A stretch of DNA of 64,000 nt from positions 232,625 to 296,624 of the forward strand of contig NZ_QTPO01000001.1 in the NCBI RefSeq assembly GCF_003853645.1, given 5' to 3'. The DNA is from Burkholderia sp. Bp9143. GTDB lineage: Bacteria; Pseudomonadota; Gammaproteobacteria; Burkholderiales; Burkholderiaceae. Each line of letters begins with the position of its first letter. The stretch's first letter is position 1. The position numbers and the translations under genes were made by a program. The notes beneath the pieces are model-generated. The model was not told the origin of the DNA, searched no databases, and saw nothing but the letters and a program-made list of their open reading frames with translations. Shown here in pieces: positions 1 to 8,177 of the stretch.

Positions 1-282
1 GTCGCCGAAGTGACCGAACACGATGCCGCCCATCGGCCGGCCGATGAACCCGACCGCGAACGTGCCGAATGCGGCGAGCGTGCCGACGACCGGGTCCAGC
101 GACGGGAAGAAGATGCGGTTGAATACGAGCGCGGCGGCGGTGCCGTAGAGGAAGAAGTCGTACCACTCGATCGTGGTGCCGGCCATGCTGGCCCAGCCGG
201 CCAGCAGGTAGTGCTTCGCGGTGCGGGCGGGTGCCGGCGCCGCGATGGTTGCATGCTCATCGAGGGTGGATCGCGTCTGCAT
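1..282 (-). CDS. MFS transporter, metabolite:H+ symporter (MHS) type, N-terminal part
   Basis: Only the first 94 codons are inside the window; the rest lies to the left. After a polar N-terminus the sequence reads [20 protein letters not shown], the typical first membrane helix of MHS-type permeases. It continues through a second helix to [13 protein letters not shown], the conserved loop 2-3 motif of this subfamily. Family members import small organic acids such as 2-oxoglutarate, citrate or shikimate with protons. The substrate cannot be read from this fragment. It is divergent from a LysR regulator 156 bp away, the usual layout for a regulator controlling its neighbour. The start is the ATG followed by QTRSTLDEH. 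Confidence 0.85.
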   Translation of the reverse strand, partial: MQTRSTLDEHATIAAPAPARTAKHYLLAGWASMAGTTIEWYDFFLYGTAAALVFNRIFFPSLDPVVGTLAAFGTFAVGFIGRPMGGIVFGHFGD

Positions 283-384
283 GGTGTCTCCGGTTTTATT
301 GCCCGCGGCTCATGGTCCGCAGGTCACGGTCGAGTATAGTTATGCGCGGATCCATGATGTACCGACAAGAAAACCGGTTGGATG

Positions 385-396
385 TGCATTTATGCA
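385..396. promoter_or_regulatory. inverted repeat TGCATttATGCA in the MFS/LysR divergent promoter
   Basis: Two 5-bp arms separated by 2 bp sit in the shared upstream region of the divergent permease and LysR genes. Placement fits a regulator binding site. It also makes the more upstream ATG at 382 an unlikely start for the LysR gene. No biochemical support is possible from sequence alone. Confidence 0.3.
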
Positions 397-438
397 TATC
401 GACGGCCGGCCCTGAGACGCCTGCCCTTTTTTCCGCCG

Positions 439-1398
439 ATGCGACACGCCACCGAGCCGGTTTCCGGCAACCTGAACTGGGACGACCTGCGCTTCTTCCT
501 CGAAGTCGCCCGCACGCAGCGCGCGAGCGGGGCGGCGAAGCGGCTCGGGGTCGACTACACGACCGTCGCGCGGCGCATTCGCGCACTCGAATCCGCGATG
601 GGCACGCTGCTGTTCGACAAGTCGCGCTCCGGCGGCTTCACGCTGACGGCCGAGGGGCAGCGGCTCGTCGCGTATGCGGACGCGATGGAGACGACCGTGC
701 AGTCCGCATGCGACCAGGTCGCGAATACCGGCGAGGCACTGTCCGGCCACGTGCGGATCGGGTCGACCGAAGGGTTCGGCTGCTTTTTCCTCGCGCCGCA
801 GCTGGCGCGGTTTCGCGTCGCCCATCCGCACGTGACGGTCGACCTGCTGCCGGTCCCGCATTTCGTCAACCTGCCGAAGCGCGAGGCCGACCTGGCGATC
901 ACGCTCGAGCGGCCCGAACGCGGGCCTTACGTGGTCACGAAGCTGTGCGACTACCAGTTGCGGCTCTATGCGACGCGCGACTATCTGGCGAATCATCCGC
1001 CCATCACCTGCACCGACGATCTCGCGCGGCATGCGTTCATCAGCTACGTCGACGATCTCGCGTTCAGCAGCGAGCTGCTGTACCTGGAGCGCGCGGTGCC
1101 CGGCGCGACGGCCGGGCTGCGCACGACGAGCGTGATCGCGCAGGTGTTCGCGGCGCTGCAGGGCGGCGCGCTCGCGATCCTGCCGTGCTTCATGGCGGCC
1201 ACGCAGCCGGCGCTGGTGCCGGTGTTGCCGGACGACGTGGTGGTCACGCGGTGCTTCTGGCTGACGTGTCGCGAGGATCTGCGCAAGCTGCGGCGCGTGA
1301 CGGCGCTATGGGATTACCTGCGCGCGGCGGCGGAGGCGAATCGGGAATTGCTGATGGGGGAATCGGAGCGGCTTCGGTTCGTCGGGGATCCGGAATAG
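439..1398 (+). CDS. LysR-family transcriptional regulator
   Basis: A 319-residue LysR regulator. The winged helix-turn-helix is at the N-terminus (LNWDDLRFFLEVARTQRASG, then YTTVARRIRALES). It is followed by a linker helix and a periplasmic-binding-protein-like effector domain of about 200 residues. The sequence type (DDLRFF... VARRIRALE) is the subgroup that often controls adjacent transporters or exporters. The start chosen gives MRHATEPVSG just before the HTH. An in-frame ATG at 382 would add 19 residues, but overlaps an inverted repeat and lacks family similarity; neither start has a strong Shine-Dalgarno sequence. It probably regulates the divergent MFS permease. Confidence 0.88.
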   Translation: MRHATEPVSGNLNWDDLRFFLEVARTQRASGAAKRLGVDYTTVARRIRALESAMGTLLFDKSRSGGFTLTAEGQRLVAYADAMETTVQSACDQVANTGEALSGHVRIGSTEGFGCFFLAPQLARFRVAHPHVTVDLLPVPHFVNLPKREADLAITLERPERGPYVVTKLCDYQLRLYATRDYLANHPPITCTDDLARHAFISYVDDLAFSSELLYLERAVPGATAGLRTTSVIAQVFAALQGGALAILPCFMAATQPALVPVLPDDVVVTRCFWLTCREDLRKLRRVTALWDYLRAAAEANRELLMGESERLRFVGDPE

Positions 1399-1431
1399 CG
1401 GATCGGCGGATGACGGCGGCGCAGCCGGCGC

Positions 1432-2154
1432 TCAACCGGCGCAACCGAGCCGGTCCGCGAGTTCGTTCAGGTCCTTGACGTCGAAGTCCCACGCATCGTC
1501 GGCTTTCAGGTCCGTCGTCTGGTTTGGCCCGTGTTCGGTCGGCCGCAGCACGAACGCGGTGGCGAGCCCGAGTTGCCGCGCGGCGGCGAGGTCGCCGTTG
1601 TGCGCGGCGACCAGGCACAGCTCGGCCGGTTCGACGCCGAGAATCTCGACCGCTTCGGTATAGACCATCGGCGACGGCTTGTACGCGTGCGCGACTTCGG
1701 CGCCGAGGATCGCGTCCCATGGCAGGCCCCCGTGTTTCGCGACGTCGACCATCAGCCGGATATTGCCGTTCGACAGCGGCGCGATCACGTAGCGCTGCTT
1801 CAGCCGCTGCAGCGCCGCGACGGAATCGGGCCACGGATCGAGCCGGTGCCACGCGAGGTTGAGCGCGTCGATCTCCGCGTCGGGCACGCCGTCGATCCCG
1901 TAGCGGTCGAGCGTGCGCACGAGGTTCTCGCGATGCAGCACGTCGAGCCGCACGTAGCGCCTGCGCCCGCTGCGGATCTCCTCCATCGACGGCGAATATT
2001 CGCGGCGCCACGTATCGGCGAATTCGAACGGATCGCGATCCGGCGCATGGCGCGCCAGGAACGTGGCGGCCTCGCGCGCGACGCCGGTTCTCCAGTCGAC
2101 GATCGTTCCGAACACGTCGAAAACGAGCGCCTTGATGTCGGCAGAGTTCGTCAT
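1432..2154 (-). CDS. HAD-superfamily hydrolase, haloacid dehalogenase type II-like
   Basis: A 240-residue HAD enzyme. Motif I is FDVFGTIVDW with the nucleophilic Asp near residue 13. Motif II is PLSNGN near residue 118, a conserved Lys lies in AYKPSP, and the C-terminal acidic motif is AAHNGDLAAAR. DVFGT plus SNG is the signature of the type II (S)-2-haloacid dehalogenase group, and the length matches. The physiological substrate may be a 2-haloacid or another small phosphate or halide ester; many family members are housekeeping phosphatases. The start is the ATG before TNSADIKALVF, as residues further upstream show no family resemblance. It is convergent with the upstream LysR gene. Confidence 0.85.
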   Translation of the reverse strand: MTNSADIKALVFDVFGTIVDWRTGVAREAATFLARHAPDRDPFEFADTWRREYSPSMEEIRSGRRRYVRLDVLHRENLVRTLDRYGIDGVPDAEIDALNLAWHRLDPWPDSVAALQRLKQRYVIAPLSNGNIRLMVDVAKHGGLPWDAILGAEVAHAYKPSPMVYTEAVEILGVEPAELCLVAAHNGDLAAARQLGLATAFVLRPTEHGPNQTTDLKADDAWDFDVKDLNELADRLGCAG

Positions 2155-2515
2155 GGGATTCCGCGAAGGTCGGTGGAGGGGGGCGCGATGCGCCGTGTGG
2201 CGGCGCGCGACGCCGGTTCGAACCTCATTGAAGCACGTATCCGCAGCCGCGGCTGGCCGCGTCGTCGCGATTGACGCGCACGGGTTGCTGCTGATCGACT
2301 GTTTCGCTGACCCTATCAAGGACTGACGGCGGCCGGGACGGCGCGCCGAATCATCAGACGAATAGCGCCGGCACGCATGATAGCCGCGACCGCGCGTAAG
2401 CCCTGATGAATGCGGATGCGCGGGGCGTCGCGGATTGGTGTTAAATGTATTTTGGTGCGCGTTGCGGCGGGCGCATGGGGACGCCCCGGTTCGTGTAGAC
2501 CCGGAGCGATAAAAA
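2155..2515. other. intergenic region between divergent genes
   Basis: About 360 bp separate the HAD gene (leftward) and the GGDEF-EAL gene (rightward), and must carry both promoters. The right half becomes AT-richer just before the GGDEF-EAL gene. I see a Shine-Dalgarno GGAG at 2503-2506 but no convincing -35/-10 pair or coding frame. Confidence 0.4.
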
Positions 2516-4831
2516 ATGGCACGAAGAATCGCTAACGAATCGGGCGCATCAGACCCGGTCGAACTGACGGCAGGATTCGTCTTGAATACCGAACCGCAAA
2601 GTTCTCGCTACAGCCTTGGCCTCGCGGCGGAGGTACTCGCGTCCGAGCAAAGCGTGCTGAGGCTGATCACGCGCAACACACCGCTGCCGGAACTGCTCGT
2701 CGAGGTATGCCGGCGCGCCGAGGCGCTGCTCGGCGACGGCGCGTCGTGCACGATCCTGCTGCTCGACGCGGACGGCGTGCATGTGCACGTCGGCGCCGCG
2801 CCGTCGCTGCCCGCGCAGTACAGCGCGGCGATCGACGGTGCATCGATCGGGCCCGCCGCGGGCTCGTGCGGCACGGCGATGTACGAGCGCCGGATGGTCG
2901 CCGTCGAAGACATCGAAACCGATCCGCTGTGGGCCGACTATCGTTCGTTCGCGTTGCCGCTCGGCCTGCGCGCGTGCTGGTCAGTGCCGTTCCTGGACGA
3001 TACGGGCGCCGTGCTCGGCGCGTTCGCCGTCTATCACCGCGCGCCGCGGCGGCCCACCGACGCGGAAACCGACCTGCTGCGCGATATCGGCAACAGCGTC
3101 GGCCTCGCGGTGCACCAGGACTGGATCGCACGGCAGCTCGCGCGCAGCGAGGAACATCACCGCCTGGTCGTCAACAGCCTGAACGAAGGGATTCTCGTCG
3201 TGTCGCGCGACGGCGTGGTGGTCGCGAGCAATCCGAGCGCGAACCGGATGATGCGGGCGAAGGGCGACCTCGTCGGCCTCAGGCTGTCGACGGTGGTTCT
3301 GTACAAACTGCACGAGGACGGCACGCCGATCGCGCCCGACGACTGGCCGAGCCGGCGCGCGATCGAGACGGCCATGCCGCAACTCGACTACTCGGTCGGC
3401 TTCGGGCTCGCCGACGGCGACATCATCTGGGTGCGCGGCAACGCGGTGCCGATCGTGAAGCCGGGCGAGACGCAGGCCGAATCGGTGCTCGTGTCGTTTC
3501 ACGACATCGGCCCCGTGCGCGAAGCGCAGCAGCAACTGCGCTACCTGGCGACGCGCGACGCGCTGACGGGCCTCTACAACCGGCGCTGGCTCTCCGACCG
3601 GATGCGCGAGCTGTTCGGCGCGCGCGATGCGGCGGCCGGGCCCGCACGTGTCGCGATCCTGTTCATCGATCTCGTCGGCTTCAAGAAGGTCAACGACACG
3701 GCCGGCCACGACGCCGGCGACGCGCTGCTGCGCAGCGTCGCGGCGCGCCTCGCGGCCTGCGCGGGCGGGCGCCACGCGCTCACGCGCGTCGGCGGCGACG
3801 AGTTCGTGATCCTCGTCGATCACTGCGACGATCCCGATGCGCTGGCCGTGCTCGCGCGCGAGGTGATCGACACGATCGCGAAGCCGTTCGAGATCGCGAA
3901 CAACGAGTACTGGCTCGGCGTGTCGATCGGGATCAGTGTCGCGCCGCGCGACGGCGACGATGCGGTCACGCTGATGCGCAACGCCGATTCCGCGATGTAC
4001 GACGCGAAGCAGCGCGGCCGCAATCACTTCACGTTCTTCACCGCGCAACTGAACCTGCGTCTGCAGCGCCGCTTCGCGATCGAGCAGTCGTTGCGTCGCG
4101 CGATTTCGTCGGATGCGCTGCAGCTCGCCTACCAGCCTGTCGTCGACGCGCGCAGCGGCCGCACGGTCGGCGCCGAAGCGCTGCTGCGCTGGACGAGCCC
4201 CGAGCTCGGGCCGATGTCGCCGGCGGAATTCATCCCGGTCGCGGAAGACACCGGGCTCATCGTCGCGATCGGCCGGTGGGTGCTCGAAACGGCCTGCCGA
4301 CAGGCCGCCGAGTGGCGCCGCACGATCGCGCCCGACCTGATGCTGGCGGTCAACCTGTCGCCGCGGCAGTTCCACGAAGGGCTCGTCGAGTCGGTCTACC
4401 ACTGCCTCGCGCAAACGCAGCTCGATCCGGGTGCGCTCGAGCTGGAGATTACCGAAGGACTGCTGATGAACGACACGGACACCGTGCTGCCGATGCTCGA
4501 AGCGCTCACGGACATGAACGTGCGGATCTCGGTCGACGATTTCGGCACCGGCTACTCGTCGCTCGCGTACCTGAAGCGTTTTCCGCTGCACAACCTGAAG
4601 GTCGACCGTTCGTTCGTGTCGGGCGTGCCCGATCATCGCGACTCGGTCGCGATCACGCAGGCCGTGGTCGCGATGGCGCATTCGCTCGGGATGAAGGTCA
4701 CCGCGGAAGGCGTCGAGACCCAGGCGCAGTCGTGGTTCCTGCAGCAGATCGGCTGCGACATGCAGCAGGGCTACCTGTTCGGCCGGCCGCTCGATCCGAC
4801 CGACTACGCGCGCCGCCTCGTCACCGTATAG
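2516..4831 (+). CDS. GAF-PAS-GGDEF-EAL cyclic-di-GMP turnover protein
   Basis: A 771-residue cytoplasmic sensor without membrane helices. A GAF domain spans about residues 40-200 and a PAS-like domain about 205-335. The GGDEF domain (about 345-510) has an intact GGDEF motif near residue 425. The EAL domain (about 525-765) keeps EALLRW, VNLSPRQF, ELEITEGLLMND, DDFGTGYSSL, LKVDRSF and AEGVET, so the metal and substrate residues of an active phosphodiesterase are present. No RxxD inhibitory site precedes GGDEF (RHAL instead). It could make or degrade c-di-GMP; in tandem proteins with a complete EAL, net degradation is common. The start is supported by GGAG ten bases upstream. It is convergent with wspR 4 bp away. 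Confidence 0.93.
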   Translation: MARRIANESGASDPVELTAGFVLNTEPQSSRYSLGLAAEVLASEQSVLRLITRNTPLPELLVEVCRRAEALLGDGASCTILLLDADGVHVHVGAAPSLPAQYSAAIDGASIGPAAGSCGTAMYERRMVAVEDIETDPLWADYRSFALPLGLRACWSVPFLDDTGAVLGAFAVYHRAPRRPTDAETDLLRDIGNSVGLAVHQDWIARQLARSEEHHRLVVNSLNEGILVVSRDGVVVASNPSANRMMRAKGDLVGLRLSTVVLYKLHEDGTPIAPDDWPSRRAIETAMPQLDYSVGFGLADGDIIWVRGNAVPIVKPGETQAESVLVSFHDIGPVREAQQQLRYLATRDALTGLYNRRWLSDRMRELFGARDAAAGPARVAILFIDLVGFKKVNDTAGHDAGDALLRSVAARLAACAGGRHALTRVGGDEFVILVDHCDDPDALAVLAREVIDTIAKPFEIANNEYWLGVSIGISVAPRDGDDAVTLMRNADSAMYDAKQRGRNHFTFFTAQLNLRLQRRFAIEQSLRRAISSDALQLAYQPVVDARSGRTVGAEALLRWTSPELGPMSPAEFIPVAEDTGLIVAIGRWVLETACRQAAEWRRTIAPDLMLAVNLSPRQFHEGLVESVYHCLAQTQLDPGALELEITEGLLMNDTDTVLPMLEALTDMNVRISVDDFGTGYSSLAYLKRFPLHNLKVDRSFVSGVPDHRDSVAITQAVVAMAHSLGMKVTAEGVETQAQSWFLQQIGCDMQQGYLFGRPLDPTDYARRLVTV

Positions 4832-4835
4832 GCGT

Positions 4836-5927
4836 TCAGGCGAAACCACCGCCGGCCGGCGGAACAGCGGGCGCTGGCGGCGCATCGATCTCGACGCGAT
4901 TCTTGCCGTCGTGCTTCGCGCGATACAGCGCGCGATCGGCCGCCTCGATCAGCGACGTCGTCGGCAGGCCGGGGGCCGGCACGATGCTTGCGCCGCCGAT
5001 GCTGATCGTCACGTAGCGGCCCGTCGACGAGTGCGCGTGCTCGATCCGCAGCGCCTCGACCGCGAGGCGGATCTTCTCGCCGAGCAGCCGCGCGGCGCCC
5101 GGCGACGTGGCCGGCATCACGACCGCGAACTCCTCGCCGCCGAAACGCGCGGCAAGATCGCCGGACTGCCCGAGGCAGCGCTCGATGGTCGTGGCGACCT
5201 GCTTGAGCACGCTGTCGCCCGATACGTGGCCGTACGTGTCGTTGTACAGCTTGAAGTTGTCGACGTCGATCATCAGCAGCGACAGCTCGCTGCGCTCGCG
5301 CGTGCCGCGCCGCCATTCGGCGGCCAGGTATTCGTCGAGATAGCGGCGGTTCGACAGCCCGGTCAGGCCGTCCGAATGCGTGAGGCGCCGCAGTTCGAGA
5401 TTGGCCTCGAGCAGTTGCTGCTGCGATTGCCGCAGCGCGCGATAGGCCTCGTCGCGCTGCAGCAGGTTCATGTACGAGCGCGAGTGATAGCGGATCCGCG
5501 CGATCAGCTCGATGCGGTCGGGCAGTTTCACGAGGTAGTCGTTCGCGCCGGTCGCGAACGCGGCGCTCTTGATCACCGGCTCTTCCTGCGTCGACAGCAC
5601 GATGATCGGCACGTCGCGGGTCGCCGGATTCGCGCGGTACGCCTTCACGAGACTCAGCCCGTCGGTGCCGGGCATCACGAGATCCTGCAGGATCACCGTC
5701 GGCCGTGTCTCGATCGCGGTCGCCAGCGCATCGTCGGAGCGCGGGCAGTAGTGGAAGTCGATGCCGTCCTCGTCGACGAGCGCGCGCCGGATGGCTTCCG
5801 CGACGATCGTCTGGTCGTCGACCAGCAGGACCATCGCAGGGGCGTCGGCGTGCGGCGTGGGCCGGACGTGTGCGGCGTCGAACGCCGCATGCGGGCCGCC
5901 GGGCGGGCGGGTGAAATCGCTAGTCAT
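4836..5927 (-). CDS. wspR: WspR-type response regulator diguanylate cyclase
   Basis: This 363-residue protein closely follows Pseudomonas WspR throughout. The receiver domain is at about residues 30-150 (VLLVDDQ, phospho-acceptor Asp in ILQDLVMPG, VLSTQEEP, NDYLVKLPD). A helical linker containing RDEAYRALRQSQQQLLEANL follows, then a GGDEF domain with GGEEF near residue 262 and a C-terminal DGKNRVEI. Phosphorylation by the Wsp kinase normally triggers assembly into an active c-di-GMP synthase. The primary inhibitory I-site reads QSGD instead of RxxD, so the arginine that binds product c-di-GMP is missing. The gene should follow wspF directly, but a TnpB element now lies between them on the opposite strand. 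The start is the ATG before TSDFTRPPGG; the C-terminal tail is Pro/Ala-rich. Confidence 0.92.
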   Translation of the reverse strand: MTSDFTRPPGGPHAAFDAAHVRPTPHADAPAMVLLVDDQTIVAEAIRRALVDEDGIDFHYCPRSDDALATAIETRPTVILQDLVMPGTDGLSLVKAYRANPATRDVPIIVLSTQEEPVIKSAAFATGANDYLVKLPDRIELIARIRYHSRSYMNLLQRDEAYRALRQSQQQLLEANLELRRLTHSDGLTGLSNRRYLDEYLAAEWRRGTRERSELSLLMIDVDNFKLYNDTYGHVSGDSVLKQVATTIERCLGQSGDLAARFGGEEFAVVMPATSPGAARLLGEKIRLAVEALRIEHAHSSTGRYVTISIGGASIVPAPGLPTTSLIEAADRALYRAKHDGKNRVEIDAPPAPAVPPAGGGFA

Positions 5928-6096
5928 GATTGATGCCAGGTTGCGCCATGGCTGCGAAGGGTGTAACGGAGTTTCATCCGAATTTGCCCCGAGAAACCCC
6001 GCCATTTCCCCCAAGGGGACTTCCTTCGGGGCGAATGGCGGGAAGGAAAGGCGTGCTGTTGACAGGCAGCTTCTTCCACGGGTTAGGATCACCGGC

Positions 6097-7149
6097 ATGA
6101 TCCTTGTCTACCGCTACCGCGTGAAGTCGCTCAACGGACTGCTTAACAAGCAGAGCCGCGCGGTGAACTACGTCTGGAACTTCTGCAACGATACGCAGAA
6201 GCACGCGCTCAAGTGGAGCAAGAAGTGGCCGACGGGTTTCGACTTGAACGTGCTCACCACCGGCAGCAGCAAGGCGCTCGGCATCCACTCCGGCACGATC
6301 AACGCTACGTGCGAGCAGTACGCGAAGTCGCGCAGTCAGCGCCATCGGCCCTACCTGCGCTATCGCGGCAGGAAATCGCTGGGTTGGGTGCCGCTGAAGG
6401 GCCGCGACCTGAAGCGCGAGGGCGACGCATTTCGCTTTGGTGGCAACGCCTTTCGCGTGTTCAACAGCAGGCCGCTTCCCGAAGGCAAGATCAAGGACGG
6501 AACCAACTTCGCGCAGGATGCGCGCGGCAACTGGTTTCTCAACATCGCGATCGAGATGCCCGATGTTCAGGCCCGCCCGATCCGTTCCGGTATCGGCATC
6601 GATTTGGGCTTGAAAGACTTCGCCACACTTTCGACCGGTGAGAAACTGCCCAACGATCGGTTCGGTCGATGCGCGGCCGAGAATCTCGCAAAAGCGCAAC
6701 GGGCGCGAAAGCACAAGCGGCATATCGCGAAGTTGCACGCCAAGGTCGCGAATGCCCGTGCCGATTTCCAACACAAGCTCGCGCTCGATCTGGTGCGGCG
6801 TTTCGATTACATCGCGGTCGGCAACGTGTCGGCCGCGAAGCTCGCCAGAACCAGCATGGCGAAGAGCGTCTACGACGCATCCTGGTCGTCCTTTCGGGAC
6901 AAGCTCCGTTACAAGGCGATCGCGCACGGGGCCACGCTTGAGGAAGTCGACGAAAGCGGTTCCACCCAGTCCTGTTCGGCGTGTGGGTCGAAAGACAGCA
7001 CGACGCGGCCGAAAGGTATCGCGGGGCTGCGAGTAAGAGAGTGGGCCTGCAGTGACTGTGGTGTCGAGCATGATCGAGATACCAACGCTGCTGTGAACAT
7101 TCTCCGATGCGGACGTGCATCGCCAGGTGTGGGAATCCTCCGCCTTTAG
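6097..7149 (+). CDS. tnpB: TnpB-family RNA-guided nuclease homologue (IS605 OrfB)
   Basis: A 350-residue TnpB with an N-terminal HTH-like segment and a RuvC-like nuclease domain. RuvC-I is GIDLGLKDF with Asp169. The C-terminal RuvC motif is HDRDTNAAVNIL (last Asp about 328), and a zinc ribbon is formed by CSACG and CSDCG. At the RuvC-II position, where TnpB proteins usually have IxxEDL, this protein reads IAVGNVSAAKL with Gly242 in place of Glu. A relocated acidic residue in the following helix region (LEEVDES) could substitute, or the nuclease may be weakened or dead. TnpB proteins use an RNA from the element's right end to cut the empty donor site. The start chosen is MILVYRYRVKSL, the family N-terminus. 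Confidence 0.9.
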   Translation: MILVYRYRVKSLNGLLNKQSRAVNYVWNFCNDTQKHALKWSKKWPTGFDLNVLTTGSSKALGIHSGTINATCEQYAKSRSQRHRPYLRYRGRKSLGWVPLKGRDLKREGDAFRFGGNAFRVFNSRPLPEGKIKDGTNFAQDARGNWFLNIAIEMPDVQARPIRSGIGIDLGLKDFATLSTGEKLPNDRFGRCAAENLAKAQRARKHKRHIAKLHAKVANARADFQHKLALDLVRRFDYIAVGNVSAAKLARTSMAKSVYDASWSSFRDKLRYKAIAHGATLEEVDESGSTQSCSACGSKDSTTRPKGIAGLRVREWACSDCGVEHDRDTNAAVNILRCGRASPGVGILRL

Positions 7150-7169
7150 GCGCGGAGGAGGATGTCAAC
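7131..7169 (+). ncRNA. right-end hairpin, probable 3' scaffold of the TnpB guide (omega) RNA
   Basis: The stem TCCTCCG at 7136-7142 pairs with CGGAGGA at 7153-7159 around a loop containing the tnpB stop codon. The sequence then runs GGATGTCAAC to the element boundary. In characterised IS605-group elements the guide RNA overlaps the 3' end of tnpB and ends just past this hairpin, with the next 16-20 host bases acting as guide. Here those bases, from about 7170, are the last codons and stop of wspF read antisense. The 5' end of the RNA cannot be set from sequence. Confidence 0.5.
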
Positions 7170-7172
7170 GGT

Positions 7173-8177
7173 TCAGATCCGCGCGAGCGCCGCCAGCTCG
7201 CCCGCGATGCGCTCGAGCGGCAGGATCGCGCGCGCGGCGCCGAGCGTCGCGGCCGCCTTCGGCATGCCGTAGACGGCGCTGGTCGCCTCGTCCTGCGCGA
7301 TCGTGTGATAGCCCTTCATCCGCAATGCCTTCAGGCCGATCGCGCCGTCGCGCCCCATGCCGGTCAGCAGCACGCCGATCACGCGGCCCGGCCAGTGCTC
7401 GGTCAGGCTGTTGAAGAATACGTCGACCGACGGCCGGTACGGCGTGGCGGCCGGTTCGCGCGTGTACTCGAGCGTGCCGGTGCGTGTGATGCGCAGGTGA
7501 TCGTCGGTCGCCGCGAGGAGCGCGACGCCCGGCTGCGGGCGGTCGCCCTCGTGCGCGACGCGCACGGTCAGCGGTGTCTGGCCGTCGAGCCATTGCGCCA
7601 TCCCTTCGGCGAACGCGCGATCGACGTGCTGGACGATCACGATCGGCGCGCTGAAGTCGGCCGGCAGGCTGCCGAGGATCGACGCGAGCGCACTGGGGCC
7701 GCCGGCGGACGCGCCGATCGCGATCAGCGGGCCGCCGCCCACGCGTGAGGCGATGCCGGCCGCGCGGACGCCGCCGGGCGCGTCGAGCAGGCGGCCGATC
7801 TGGTCGATCTTGGCGAGCAGCAGCCGCGCGGTGTCGCCGGCCGCGCCTTCGCCGAGGCGCGGCGTATCGACCGCGTCGAGCGCACCGGCGCCCATCGCCT
7901 CGAACACGCGCCATGCGTTCGCGCCGATGCAGCTCGTCACGATCAGGATCGCGCACGGGCGGCTGGAACGCATGATCCGCCGCGTCGCCTCGATCCCGTC
8001 GAACTTCGGCATGATCAGATCCATCAGCACGACGTCGGGCGGTTGCGCGGCGCACAGGTCGACGGCCTGCGCGCCGTCGGTCGCGACCCACAGCACGCGA
8101 TGCTCGGGCCGGCGCGCGAGCGCACGGCGCATCGCCTCGACGGCAAGCGGGAGGTCGTTGACGATGCCGATGTTCAC
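7173..8177 (-). CDS. wspF: WspF-type CheB methylesterase/response regulator
   Basis: A 334-residue two-domain protein matching WspF. The receiver domain is residues 1-125 (IGIVNDLPLAVEAMRRALA, phospho-Asp in VLMDLIMPKFDG). The CheB catalytic domain is about residues 150-334, with the active Ser in GASAGGPSAL, His in IVQHVDRAF and Asp in LLTGMGRDGA, so the triad is complete. In the Wsp system it removes methyl groups from the receptor WspA and damps c-di-GMP synthesis; loss of function gives wrinkly, biofilm-forming variants. The start is GTG with GGAG ten bases upstream, giving the family N-terminus. Its usual operon partners wspA-wspE are not upstream; a gene-free stretch and a small unrelated gene are there instead. 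The stop codon lies four bases from the TnpB element. Confidence 0.9.
   Translation of the reverse strand: MNIGIVNDLPLAVEAMRRALARRPEHRVLWVATDGAQAVDLCAAQPPDVVLMDLIMPKFDGIEATRRIMRSSRPCAILIVTSCIGANAWRVFEAMGAGALDAVDTPRLGEGAAGDTARLLLAKIDQIGRLLDAPGGVRAAGIASRVGGGPLIAIGASAGGPSALASILGSLPADFSAPIVIVQHVDRAFAEGMAQWLDGQTPLTVRVAHEGDRPQPGVALLAATDDHLRITRTGTLEYTREPAATPYRPSVDVFFNSLTEHWPGRVIGVLLTGMGRDGAIGLKALRMKGYHTIAQDEATSAVYGMPKAAATLGAARAILPLERIAGELAALARI

Larger units (their letters stand above)
5990..7169 (+). mobile_element. IS200/IS605-type solitary tnpB element between wspF and wspR
   Basis: A single tnpB gene on the plus strand separates the two minus-strand wsp genes. The right end is clear. A hairpin overlaps the tnpB stop codon and ends in GGAGGATGTCAAC, only four bases before the wspF stop codon; this is the classic right end of IS605-group elements. 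The left end is less certain. A 9-bp stem, CCCGCCATT at 5998-6006 with AATGGCGGG at 6034-6042, encloses a smaller CCCCAAGGGG fold and is the best candidate for a left-end structure. There is no tnpA, so the element depends on a transposase elsewhere. No terminal inverted repeats or target duplication are expected for this group. Confidence 0.75.

Noticed and set aside
5998..6042. Hairpin before tnpB as an intrinsic terminator of wspR or a riboswitch
   Set aside because: It lies upstream of wspR and tnpB, has no U-run in either direction, and is better explained as the left-end structure of the insertion element.
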